This document shows positions 23,874 through 31,669 of a stretch of DNA of 64,000 bases, piece by piece. The notes under the pieces are model-generated. The model did not search any database, was not told the DNA's origin, and worked only from the letters and a program-made list of their open reading frames with translations. A program made the translations under genes and the position numbers. Where the stretch lies: positions 124,001 to 188,000 of the forward strand of contig CAJLMA010000005.1 of the NCBI GenBank assembly GCA_905207705.1. The letters are read 5' to 3'. This DNA is from an uncultured Prevotellaceae bacterium (lineage in GTDB: Bacteria; Bacteroidota; Bacteroidia; Bacteroidales; Muribaculaceae). Position 1 is the first letter of the stretch, and each line of letters starts with the position of its first letter.

Positions 23874-24029
23874 AGTGTTAATTTTTTTGTCATGTAATGG
23901 CTGCGTGGGTGATGGCCTTTGCCTTACTCAAAAAAGTTGCTTTGGTGAGTATTTTTCATTATCTTTAGGTACGGAGAGGATTTCTTTTGATTCCGATGCC
24001 CGTGGCAACCTATTTTAATAAGCGATACT

Positions 24030-24329
24030 ATGATAAAAATATATGGAATGCATACTTGTCCCGACTGCGTGTATGTGGAGGAACAAGTGAGAGGAAATGA
24101 TAATTATGAAATAATCGACATAGGTGCTCATGTGAAATACCTCAAGGAGTTCTTGAGGCTTCGAGACTACAGCCCCGTATTTTACGATGCGAGAAAATAC
24201 GGGGCTGTAGGTATACCTTGTTTTGTGCTTGAAGACGGTACTGTGACATTGGTCCCGGAAGAAGCTGGATTGCGTTCACGCCCTGATGAAACAGGAGCTT
24301 CTTGCAATATTGACGGAAGTGGCTGTTAA
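24030..24329 (+). CDS. Glutaredoxin-like thioredoxin-fold protein
   Basis: A 99-residue cytoplasmic protein starting MIKIYGMHTCPDCVYVEEQV. The CPDC redox motif at residues 10-13 and the cis-proline (GIPCFVLEDG, Pro near 67) define a glutaredoxin-related thioredoxin fold. The central helix EFLRLRDYSPVF is also typical of the Bacteroidetes glutaredoxin-related family. Two more cysteines in the C-terminal tail (SCNIDGSGC) are unusual and could be redox active or metal binding. The coding region contains a perfect 17-bp inverted repeat (24167-24210). The gene is convergent with the MFS gene; the spacing to that stop is 38 nt. The substrate is not known. Confidence 0.85.
   Translation: MIKIYGMHTCPDCVYVEEQVRGNDNYEIIDIGAHVKYLKEFLRLRDYSPVFYDARKYGAVGIPCFVLEDGTVTLVPEEAGLRSRPDETGASCNIDGSGC
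24167..24210. repeat. 17-bp perfect inverted repeat inside the glutaredoxin-like gene
   Basis: Arms at 24167-24183 and 24194-24210 (CTACAGCCCCGTATTTT and its exact complement) with a 10-nt loop. The repeat encodes DYSPVFY...KYGAVG. The arms include four G-C pairs in a row, so a strong mRNA hairpin would form. Confidence 0.9.
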
Positions 24330-24367
24330 ATTTCCGGCGCGGCGATGGTGAAACTGCCTGCTGAAAT

Positions 24368-25594
24368 TTATCCGGCAATCGGTGTCTTGCGCAGGTTTGG
24401 CAGGAACACGGCGATGATGCCAAGCAGTGGAAGCCATGTGCTGACCTTGAAAATGTATTCTATGCTTGTAACATCAGCCAGCCAACCAAAGAATGCCGAC
24501 CCTATGCCGCCAAGCCCGAACATGAGCCCGAAGAATATTCCTGCTATCATGCCCACTTTGTCGGGCATTAAATCGGTAGCATAGACAACTATGGCCGAGA
24601 ATGCCGAGGCTATTATTAGTCCGGATATTATAGCTGTCGCTATGGTTAAGCCGAGATTCATGTAAGGCATAATGAGTGTGAAGGGTGCCGCTCCGAGTAT
24701 TGAAAACAAGATTACATATTTTCGGCCATATCGGTCACCCAAGAATCCTCCAAGCAATGTCCCGATAGCAAATGCCGCCAAATATGCGAAAAGGCAATAT
24801 TGAGACTGTTGCATGGTGACATCGAACTTTTCCATCAAGTAGAAGGTGAAATAGCTTGTCATGCAAGCATTGAAAAAATATTTGGAGAATATCATTAGTA
24901 CCAAAATCCATAAAGCCATGTGTATGGTTCTCTTGGATAGATTGAATGTGTTTTCTGTCGCTTTTGCTTGGTGTGATTTTATTTCGGTAAGCATGAGTTT
25001 GTACCAGGTCCCGACACGCAACAGCAGTAGTGCGGCAAGTAATGCCGCCAAGGCAAACCATCCTACTGCAATCTGGCCGAATGGCATCACGATTAGTGCT
25101 GTCAGCAACGGGCCTACAGCGCTTCCGCCATTCCCTCCAACTTGGAAAATCGATTGAGCCAAACTCTTTTTCCCTCCTGAAGCCATTTGCGCCACTCGTG
25201 ACGACTCGGGATGGAAAACTGCTGTGCCGCAGCCTATGAGAGCAACCGAAAGTAGTATCGGGAGAAAGCCCGGAGAGAAGGCAAGCGATATGAGTCCGAC
25301 GAGGGTGAAGCCCATTCCAAGAGCTAATGAATATGGCTGTGGATGGCGGTCGGCATATTGCCCGACAAATGGCTGTAGTACCGACGATGTAGTTTGAAAC
25401 ACCAGTGTGATAATGCCTATTTGGGCAAAAGAAAATCCGTATTTGTCTTTAAGCAAAGGGTATAATGCCGGGATAACCGATTGAATCATGTCGTTAAGCA
25501 AATGGCATATGCCGATGGTGAAAAGTATGGAATATACTGTGCCGGTGGCAATGTGAGGGTTCCCGGTTGCCAGATGTTTTAACTTATTTGTCAT
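24368..25594 (-). CDS. MFS transporter, fosmidomycin-resistance (Fsr) type
   Basis: A 408-residue inner-membrane protein with twelve hydrophobic segments and an MFS signature loop (GQYADRHPQPYSLALGMG between helices 2 and 3). The first helix region FTIGICHLLNDMIQSVIPALYPLLKDKYG is the typical Fsr start (CHxxNDxxQ), as is AVFHPESSRVAQMASGGKK in the first half. Fsr proteins export fosmidomycin and related small acids; the true substrate in this organism is unknown. Its start overlaps the stop of a GntR-family regulator by 11 nt, so regulator and exporter form one transcript. Confidence 0.9.
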   Translation of the reverse strand: MTNKLKHLATGNPHIATGTVYSILFTIGICHLLNDMIQSVIPALYPLLKDKYGFSFAQIGIITLVFQTTSSVLQPFVGQYADRHPQPYSLALGMGFTLVGLISLAFSPGFLPILLSVALIGCGTAVFHPESSRVAQMASGGKKSLAQSIFQVGGNGGSAVGPLLTALIVMPFGQIAVGWFALAALLAALLLLRVGTWYKLMLTEIKSHQAKATENTFNLSKRTIHMALWILVLMIFSKYFFNACMTSYFTFYLMEKFDVTMQQSQYCLFAYLAAFAIGTLLGGFLGDRYGRKYVILFSILGAAPFTLIMPYMNLGLTIATAIISGLIIASAFSAIVVYATDLMPDKVGMIAGIFFGLMFGLGGIGSAFFGWLADVTSIEYIFKVSTWLPLLGIIAVFLPNLRKTPIAG

Positions 25595-26267
25595 TGTTTA
25601 AGTCCTCCGCATCTTTCCAGAAGAGCTTGGCCGTGCGCATGGCAGCCTTTGCGTCTCCCGATTCTATGTTTTTGAGTATATCTTCATGTATCGATTGTGT
25701 TTCGATCAAATGCACAGTGTCTTTATAGATGTATTTGTACCCATTCGAGAGGTAGGCAGTCATTGCTCTGTAAAGGTCGGCAAGAATTGCGTTGTGCGTG
25801 GCTCGTGCAATGGAGTTGTGGAAATTTATGTCGGCTTGGATACATTGGTCCACGTCGCCCGATTCGGCAGCTTTGCGCCTTTCGGCTGCATGTAGTCTCA
25901 TTTCGGCTAAATCGGCTTCGGTGTGTCGCTCGGCGGCCATACGGGCAACGGGAGTTTCAAGAAAGTCGCGAACTTCACGCAATTCTCTTATGTCGGCTCT
26001 TTTCAGCCTTTTGTGGAATGGTTCGTTGCTTTCTCCGTCACGAGTTACAAATGTGCCTCGACCTTGTTGCACGTTTACCATACCCATGTTTTCCAGAATC
26101 CTTATTGCTTCGCGTATTGTTGAGCGTCCGACTCCGAAAAATTTCATCAACTCGGGTTCGGTTGAAAGTTTCTCGCCATCGGCAAATTTGCCGTCGGCAA
26201 TCTGTCGGCCAATCCTATCGGCTACCTCCTCGGCCAACGACTTCTTCTGTATCATGCCATCTATCAT
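25584..26267 (-). CDS. FadR-subfamily GntR transcriptional regulator
   Basis: A 227-residue protein with an N-terminal winged helix-turn-helix (about 10-80: LAEEVADRIGRQIADGKF, LSTEPELMKFFGVGRSTIREAIRILE) and a C-terminal all-helical FCD effector domain (about 95-220), with metal-ligand-type Asp/His residues (DINFHNSIARATHN and HEDILKNI). FCD regulators sense carboxylates or sugar acids. It is the first gene of an operon with an Fsr-like exporter, which it probably controls. A -7 element TAACTTTG lies 44 nt upstream of the start. Confidence 0.9.
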   Translation of the reverse strand: MIDGMIQKKSLAEEVADRIGRQIADGKFADGEKLSTEPELMKFFGVGRSTIREAIRILENMGMVNVQQGRGTFVTRDGESNEPFHKRLKRADIRELREVRDFLETPVARMAAERHTEADLAEMRLHAAERRKAAESGDVDQCIQADINFHNSIARATHNAILADLYRAMTAYLSNGYKYIYKDTVHLIETQSIHEDILKNIESGDAKAAMRTAKLFWKDAEDLNNDK

Positions 26268-26647
26268 TGTGCAGTCTTATGATAATATCATCAGATGAAT
26301 TGTTATGAGACAAAGTTAGCATAAAAAACGAAATTGTAAAAAAAATGATATTGGCTTTAAAAGAATGGCTGGGTCAAAGTGTGCGGTTTAAATAGGTTCG
26401 AGGGAAGTGAATGTCCTTCCATTTCTCGTTAAGAAAAAGAGCCACATGACATATCCGAAGGAAAACATCTTTCTTGAAGTATGTTATGGAACGATTTCTG
26501 CTGTCCAAGGATTGGAGTATGTGGAGAAGTTCCGCCTTAAAGTCGGTTTCGTCATTTTACAACTGCGGCAGTAGATGTAATTTGAGCCTCACGACAAACA
26601 TATTGTCAAATTAAGTAATTATTTTTGTGCATTAAATCGATTTAAAA
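26268..26647. other. Intergenic region between GntR and AraC genes
   Basis: 380 nt with the GntR promoter at the left. A 42-codon open frame (ATG 26446 to TAG 26574, starting MTYPKENIFLEVCYG) looks faintly protein-like and might be a remnant, but no family is recognised. The remainder is AT-rich without visible features. Confidence 0.4.
26311..26318 (-). promoter_or_regulatory. -7 element of the GntR-MFS operon
   Basis: The minus strand reads TAACTTTG, a perfect TAnnTTTG, 44 nt before the regulator start; a TTTAC lies about 20 nt further upstream. Confidence 0.6.
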
Positions 26648-27481
26648 ATGGAAACAGGTTGTTTGAAAGGAACCCATACGTTGCGGTACTTAGACATTTT
26701 TCTATCCATGTATTCAGACAATGGCAGTAGTTGCCTGCATCGCAACCATTCGCATGTGCTTGTCTATATGTATTCCGGCGAGCTGGAGATAAAGGAACGC
26801 GAGAAGGTAACTAAACTGCACAAAGGGGATTGTGCCTTTATACGCAAGGACTTCAGCGTGCAGCTCACTAAACAGGCATACAATGAGGAACAGTTCAAGG
26901 CAATATTCCTGATGTTCACTGACAAGTTCCTGCGTAGTTTTTACAGCCATTTGGACAAAGGAAGCCTTCCACAAAATGCACGACGGAGCAAAGTCAGCCT
27001 GTATAGACTGCCTTCCAACCGCCCCGACATCGTAAGCCTGTTCGAGTCCATGACTCCTTATTTCAATTCCGGCATCCAGCCAACAGACGAGCTGTTGGAG
27101 TTGAAAATGACCGAAGGCATGTATATATTATTGAACACGGACAGGAACCTGTATGCCTCTCTTTTCGATTTTGCCGACCCGTGGAAAATCGACATTATGA
27201 GCTTCATGGAACAGAATTACACCAACGACCTCTCATTGGAAGAAATGGCCAATTACACCGGGCGTAGCCTTGCGACATTTAAACGTGACTTCAGTAAAGT
27301 CAGCGACCTGTCTCCGCAAAAATGGGTGATACGCCGCAGGCTGGAAGCAGCACATGCGCTCATACTGGCAGGCACGCATAAAGTTACAGATATTTGCTAT
27401 AGTGTGGGGTTCAAGAATTTGTCACACTTCTCCAAGGCATATAAAGGACTGTACGGCTGTTCTCCCGTTCATAGCGTCTGA
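26648..27481 (+). CDS. AraC family transcriptional regulator
   Basis: A 277-residue protein. The N-terminal part (about 1-150) is a cupin-like sensing domain (HVLVYMYSGELEIKEREKV, HKGDCAFIRKDFSVQL), and the C-terminal 100 residues are a double helix-turn-helix of the AraC/XylS type (DLSLEEMANYTGRSLATFKRDF, PQKWVIRRRLEAAHALIL, and KVTDICYSVGFKNLSHFSKAYKGLYGCSP). The final segment is the AraC signature. It lies 119 nt before an SDR gene in the same direction and probably controls it and the acetyltransferase gene that follows. The effector is unknown. Confidence 0.92.
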   Translation: METGCLKGTHTLRYLDIFLSMYSDNGSSCLHRNHSHVLVYMYSGELEIKEREKVTKLHKGDCAFIRKDFSVQLTKQAYNEEQFKAIFLMFTDKFLRSFYSHLDKGSLPQNARRSKVSLYRLPSNRPDIVSLFESMTPYFNSGIQPTDELLELKMTEGMYILLNTDRNLYASLFDFADPWKIDIMSFMEQNYTNDLSLEEMANYTGRSLATFKRDFSKVSDLSPQKWVIRRRLEAAHALILAGTHKVTDICYSVGFKNLSHFSKAYKGLYGCSPVHSV

Positions 27482-27600
27482 TATTTCATTTTGAGCTGCC
27501 CGACAAAATGCTTTGAGCCGATGGGCAAAACCTTTCTCTACAAAACCCGCTACCTTTGCTCCAGAATCTTAAAACAATAAACAATGTGGATGCAAAGGAA

Positions 27601-28338
27601 ATGAAAACAGCATTGGTTACCGGTGCGGGAATGGGCATCGGGTTGGCGTGTGCCGAGGCGTTTGCACATGCAGGGTATATTACGATATTGGCAGACATCA
27701 ACGAACCCAAAGAACAGGCGGAAAGGCTGGTGTCGGAAGGATACCAAGCGGTGGCTTATCGGATAGACGTGGCTAACACGCAGGCGGTAAAGGAAATGAT
27801 AGATTGGATTGTCTCGAACTACGGACACTTGGATGCTGCCCATAACAATGCAGGCATACAGACACCGCAACGTCCGATGGCGGAAATAACCGATGACGAG
27901 TTTGATCGCACGGTCGCTGTGGATTTAAAAGGCGTGTGGAACTGTATGCGTTATGAAATCCTACAAATGTTGAAACAGGGTCAGGGTGCTATTGTCAACA
28001 CTTCATCGGCAGGTGGTGTTGTCGGCTTTCCGGGTCAGGCTGCCTATATTGCCTGCAAACATGCTGTGTTGGGGCTGACAAAGACTGCAGCTATAGACTA
28101 TGCCAGGCGTGGTATTCGCATCAATGCCGTTTGTCCGGGTGTGATACAAACAGTGATGGTGGACGAACTGATTCTTCGCAATCCGGCTTTGGAACAGCAG
28201 TTCACTAAAGATATTCCTGCCGGACGACTCGGCGAGCCGGCTGAAATAGCCGATGCCGTGCTGTGGTTGTGCAGTCCGCAGGCATCGTATATGAACGGCC
28301 AAGGGTTGATTGTCGATGGCGGCATTACCGTAAAATAA
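27601..28338 (+). CDS. SDR family oxidoreductase
   Basis: A 245-residue classical short-chain dehydrogenase. The start at 27601 (MKTALVTGAGMGIGL) places the nucleotide-binding TGxxxGIG motif at residues 7-14; upstream in-frame codons to 27556 are rejected for lack of family similarity. It has the NNAG motif (HNNAGIQTP), catalytic Ser (VNTSSAGGVVG), YxxxK (YIACKHA) and the C-terminal NGQGLIVDGG. The acidic Asp after the second strand (LADINEP) suggests NAD(H) rather than NADPH. Substrate not evident. The gene follows an AraC regulator and precedes a sugar acetyltransferase, and the trio recurs in gut Bacteroidales. Confidence 0.9.
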   Translation: MKTALVTGAGMGIGLACAEAFAHAGYITILADINEPKEQAERLVSEGYQAVAYRIDVANTQAVKEMIDWIVSNYGHLDAAHNNAGIQTPQRPMAEITDDEFDRTVAVDLKGVWNCMRYEILQMLKQGQGAIVNTSSAGGVVGFPGQAAYIACKHAVLGLTKTAAIDYARRGIRINAVCPGVIQTVMVDELILRNPALEQQFTKDIPAGRLGEPAEIADAVLWLCSPQASYMNGQGLIVDGGITVK

Positions 28339-28371
28339 AATATGTAGAACTGAATAAGATTGACAAAAGAT

Positions 28372-28947
28372 ATGGATATTTTTGAAAAAGACCTTTCAGG
28401 CGCAATGGTTTCACCCGAAGAGCCGGGTTATGACAAACTTATCAGTACAATTTTTGACACGATGGCTACGGCTGCGGAAATGAATGCAAAAGGGTGGCTC
28501 ACTCCGGAAGAAGTGCATGAGTATCTGTTCCGTATCACAGGCAGGGAGATTGACAAGAGCACAACACTGCTGCCTCCGTTCTATGTGGATTACGGCAAGA
28601 ACATCCGCATCGGCAAAGGATGCTGGATTCAGCAGGGCTGCACCTTCTTCGACCGTGGCGGCATTACCATTGGCGACGGCGTGTTCATTGCTCCGAAAGT
28701 GAACCTTATCACCATCAACCACGACCCGAATCCGGATAACCGCAGTGCGACATATGGTCGTCCCATTGTTATCGAGGACAAGGTGTGGATTGGCATCGGT
28801 GCTACGGTTTTGCCCGGTGTGCGTATTGGTTACGGCTCCATTGTAGGTGCCAACAGCGTGGTGACACGCGATGTGCCGCCGATGACCATAGTAGGCGGCA
28901 ATCCGGCAAGAATTATTAAAACGATAGAAACGGAAGACAAGAAGTAA
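28372..28947 (+). CDS. Maltose/galactoside O-acetyltransferase family (hexapeptide repeat)
   Basis: A 191-residue protein of the left-handed beta-helix acetyltransferase family. The N-terminal helix region (KLISTIFDTMATAAEMNAK) is followed by the hexapeptide coil from about residue 65: NIRIGKGCWIQQGCTFFDRG, ITIGDGVFIAPKVNLITINH (the catalytic His is in the ITINHD segment), PIVIEDKVWIGIGATVLPGV and GYGSIVGANSVVTRDVPP, ending VGGNPARIIK. It transfers acetyl from acetyl-CoA to a sugar hydroxyl in the cytoplasm. The ATG at 28372 is preferred over a TTG at 28360. It is 33 nt after the SDR gene. Confidence 0.9.
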   Translation: MDIFEKDLSGAMVSPEEPGYDKLISTIFDTMATAAEMNAKGWLTPEEVHEYLFRITGREIDKSTTLLPPFYVDYGKNIRIGKGCWIQQGCTFFDRGGITIGDGVFIAPKVNLITINHDPNPDNRSATYGRPIVIEDKVWIGIGATVLPGVRIGYGSIVGANSVVTRDVPPMTIVGGNPARIIKTIETEDKK

Positions 28948-29019
28948 GCATTCAGCATTATCATATTTTTTGATATCTGTTTGCGTCAGCATTGTTTCCT
29001 TTTTAGAAATGAGGTATTG

Positions 29020-29700
29020 TTATTGCCATGCTGAGTTGGTGATTATTATTTCATCGATTTGTTGGAATTCGTATCCATTTTTGAATGAAAGGAAAAGTCC
29101 GCTTTCATCGTAGTTGGCTATGTGGGTTGAATCTCCGTCAATCCATTTTACAAGCAGAAGGTTGTCGGAGATTTTACAAAGCTCGCAACTGCCGTGCAAT
29201 CCGTCTTCGGTTTCTCCAAGTCGTAATTCGGCTTCGGGATAAGACATTTCCACATTTCCAAACATTGACTTTACATGCACTCCCGAATCGTCGATGTAGA
29301 AGTTTTCGTCAAGGATAAATATTGTGGCAATTGTGTTGTTGACGGCATTTTGCAAAATGATGCAAGACCTGCCGTGTTGTGACAGCACATAATTCCTTTC
29401 GAATGTGGCTGGGCCGGTTTCGATAGTGTCGATTTCATATTGTTGGCTCAATCGCTTGATTGCGTTTGCCGTGTTGTCGCCAAGGCCGATGAGTGAGATT
29501 ATGCCGTCATCGTTTATTAGTAGGCCGGGAGCGATGGTATCGGTCTCGACATGCGACTTATGTGCGGCATGGAATGTTTCCCATGCCGCATCTTCAATCT
29601 TGTCGCTAAGCAGGCCGTTGGCAATGATTGCTGCCAATATTGCCAGAATAATCAAACTTATTGTGATGCCACCGTATTTTAAAGCCCGCTTATGTTTCAT
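29020..29700 (-). CDS. Membrane-anchored protein of unknown function
   Basis: A 226-residue protein with one N-terminal transmembrane helix (GGITISLIILAILAAIIANGLL, about 10-31) and a periplasm-facing C-terminal part of about 190 residues rich in beta strands. Two cysteines (SCELCKIS near 165-170) and a repeated acidic pattern are visible. I recognise no family. The segment YPEAELRLGETEDGLHGSCELC and the concluding KNGYEFQQIDEIIITNSAW look like a single folded domain. It stands 63 nt before the GH10-like gene on the same strand and may be transcribed with it. The substrate or role cannot be read. Confidence 0.7.
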   Translation of the reverse strand: MKHKRALKYGGITISLIILAILAAIIANGLLSDKIEDAAWETFHAAHKSHVETDTIAPGLLINDDGIISLIGLGDNTANAIKRLSQQYEIDTIETGPATFERNYVLSQHGRSCIILQNAVNNTIATIFILDENFYIDDSGVHVKSMFGNVEMSYPEAELRLGETEDGLHGSCELCKISDNLLLVKWIDGDSTHIANYDESGLFLSFKNGYEFQQIDEIIITNSAWQ

Positions 29701-29763
29701 TGCATGTGTTTTAGTTGTAAACGATTTAAATTTTCGTTAGGATAAAATGCTTGATATGGCGTT

Positions 29764-31278
29764 TTACAGGTCAACGGTTAGTTTGATGCCTTCGGTACTT
29801 TCATTGTTGCACCTGTCAAGCACTGTTACGACATAAGTGTAGGTGCCTTTGCCTCCATTATCTATAGGGTCGGTAAATGAAGGTTGGTAGGTTACGGCAC
29901 GGATTGCAGCAGGATTGCCAATGTCGATTTTTTCTCCTTTTTCAAACCTGTACACCACAAAAGCGCGAGCTTGCTGCATTACATCGTCGGAGTCGGGAGC
30001 TTTCCATGATAACGATACATTGTTGCCGTTAACCTTGGCTTTAAGAGAGGAGGCTTCTTCGGGGGCTGTATTGTCGAGCCAAGTGTATGCCGGGACAATA
30101 GCCACCGTTGATTGGAATTTTTTCTTCAATTGGTCGGCTACGCCTTTGTAATTGTTTGTAATGCTGTAAGCAGGCCACCAGCAGTTGCCTTGAATGTTTG
30201 GCAGTTCCCGTGTAAGCCTTATTTTGTGCCCCAATTGGTCGGGAGCGCCTGAGCCGTCTATGTCGGGCTTGTCCATAGTCTTGTTTACCGACTGCCCGAT
30301 ATACATGTGCCGTCCGTTTGCATGGTCGTTCCACCAATAGGCAAGAATTTCGGCCGAAGCCACTTTATGCTCCAATTCCCAGTATAGTTGGGGAATCATG
30401 TAGTCGACCCACCCGTTGCGAGTCCACAGTGTCACGTCGGCGTATAATTCGTCATAGTTTTGCAACCCGTTTGTCTTGCTGCCGTCAGGGTCAGAGCTTT
30501 GGTTACGCCATATTCCGAACGGGCTTATACCCAACCTCACCCACGGTTTGGTTGCCGCAATCATTTCGTGCAATTCCTTTATGAGCATATTGACATTCTG
30601 CCTGCGCCAGTCGCCACGGTCCATCCCGTTGCCGAATTTCTTGTATGATGCGTTGTCGGGGAAGTCTTTCCCCTTCACAGGATACGGATAGAAGTAATCG
30701 TCCATGTGTATTGCATCTACGTCGTATCGGGTAATGATGTCTTTTACTACTTTTTCGATAAATTCACGGTTTTCCGGATAACCCGGGTCGAAATATATTT
30801 TGCCGTCGGCATATTTGACGAAACGTTCGGGGTGTTGGTGGTATATGTGTTCCTTAGGAAGTTTTTCCCCTTTGGATGTCGTCACTCTGTAAGGATTGAG
30901 CCAAGCATGGAGTTCCATGCCTCTTGCATGGGCTTCGTCAATCATGAATTGTAACGGGTCCCATGCCGGGACAGGAGCTACTCCGGCTTCTCCTGTGAGG
31001 TGCCGGCTCCACGGCTCAAGTTCTGACGGATACAGGGCGTCGGCTTGTGGCCTTACTTGGAATATAACCGCGTTACAACCGGCATCCTGGAGCTTGTCGA
31101 GCAGGGCGCGCAGATATTGTTGGTTTTCATCGGTTGATTGACTGGAATACTGTGATTGGAATATTGTGTGCACCCATGCCCCACGAAATTCGCGTTTGTG
31201 GTTGGCAGGTTCGTTCCCATAGGAACTGATTGCGGCCAATGCCATCAGCATGGCCACAAGCGGTTTTCTTAGTGTCAT
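29764..31278 (-). CDS. GH10-like glycosylhydrolase (GHL10/DUF187 family)
   Basis: A 504-residue exported protein. The signal peptide is MTLRKPLVAMLMALAAISSYG. The GHL10 barrel (about 29-350) starts KREFRGAWVHTIFQSQYSS and includes GCNAVIFQVRPQADALY, HAWLNPYRV, VDAIHMDDYFYPYP (the likely catalytic region), WVRLGISPFGIWRNQ and DYMIPQLYWE. A fibronectin/Ig-like domain closes the protein (about 400-500). The family is related to peptidoglycan- or glycan-acting hydrolases and is abundant in Bacteroidetes, but the substrate is not established. A -7-like element TAACTTCG lies 25 nt upstream on the minus strand (31303-31310). Confidence 0.88.
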   Translation of the reverse strand: MTLRKPLVAMLMALAAISSYGNEPANHKREFRGAWVHTIFQSQYSSQSTDENQQYLRALLDKLQDAGCNAVIFQVRPQADALYPSELEPWSRHLTGEAGVAPVPAWDPLQFMIDEAHARGMELHAWLNPYRVTTSKGEKLPKEHIYHQHPERFVKYADGKIYFDPGYPENREFIEKVVKDIITRYDVDAIHMDDYFYPYPVKGKDFPDNASYKKFGNGMDRGDWRRQNVNMLIKELHEMIAATKPWVRLGISPFGIWRNQSSDPDGSKTNGLQNYDELYADVTLWTRNGWVDYMIPQLYWELEHKVASAEILAYWWNDHANGRHMYIGQSVNKTMDKPDIDGSGAPDQLGHKIRLTRELPNIQGNCWWPAYSITNNYKGVADQLKKKFQSTVAIVPAYTWLDNTAPEEASSLKAKVNGNNVSLSWKAPDSDDVMQQARAFVVYRFEKGEKIDIGNPAAIRAVTYQPSFTDPIDNGGKGTYTYVVTVLDRCNNESTEGIKLTVDL

Positions 31279-31669
31279 ATAGATAATAGTTTGTATTTCT
31301 TGCGAAGTTAATAAATAAAATGCTTACGAGCAAGCAGATTTACTTATGCGTTGTCGGGGAGGCAAAATGTTTTACAATTGTGAATTAACATGCTCATTCT
31401 GCGAAAAAATCGTTATAAATGAAAATTATTATTTATCTTTGTGCGCTTGTGTACAATGGCATCGGCATGTTGCCGTTTATTAAGGAGCTGCACGATGCGT
31501 GAAATGATTTTTAATCAATCTTCGGTAAAACATTGATGTGCGGGTCGGCATGGTCTAATGTCCATTTACTTGCACATGCCTTGCGAGGCGGGAACATGCG
31601 TGTTCGTTACGCCTGTTGTCGAGAATGTGGGCCTTGTAACCCGAAATGCGTGATTCTTAATATTGACAA
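31279..31669. other. Intergenic region with divergent promoters and long leader
   Basis: 391 nt. The minus side carries the GH10-like gene promoter. The plus side has a TATCTTTG -7 element at 31434-31441, leaving a leader of about 220 nt before the DUF4493 gene. No riboswitch fold or coding frame was recognised. Confidence 0.5.
31434..31441 (+). promoter_or_regulatory. -7 element upstream of the DUF4493 gene
   Basis: TATCTTTG fits TAnnTTTG. No clear TTTG at the -33 distance. The cluster 31670-36338 is probably expressed from here. Confidence 0.5.

Larger units (their letters stand above)
23365..24029. other. 665-nt intergenic region between the ClpX-like operon and the glutaredoxin gene
   Basis: No open frame here looks coding on either strand. 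It contains the inverted repeat at 23396-23417, two copies of TTTTGATC (near 23681 and 23704), and back-to-back promoter candidates at 23826-23833 (minus) and 23866-23873 (plus). If the minus promoter is used, the ClpX-like operon would have a leader of about 450 nt. Confidence 0.55.

Noticed and set aside
26446..26574. A 42-codon open frame (MTYPKENIFLEV...) upstream of the AraC gene
   Set aside because: Too short and without any recognisable family; could be a remnant or chance frame.
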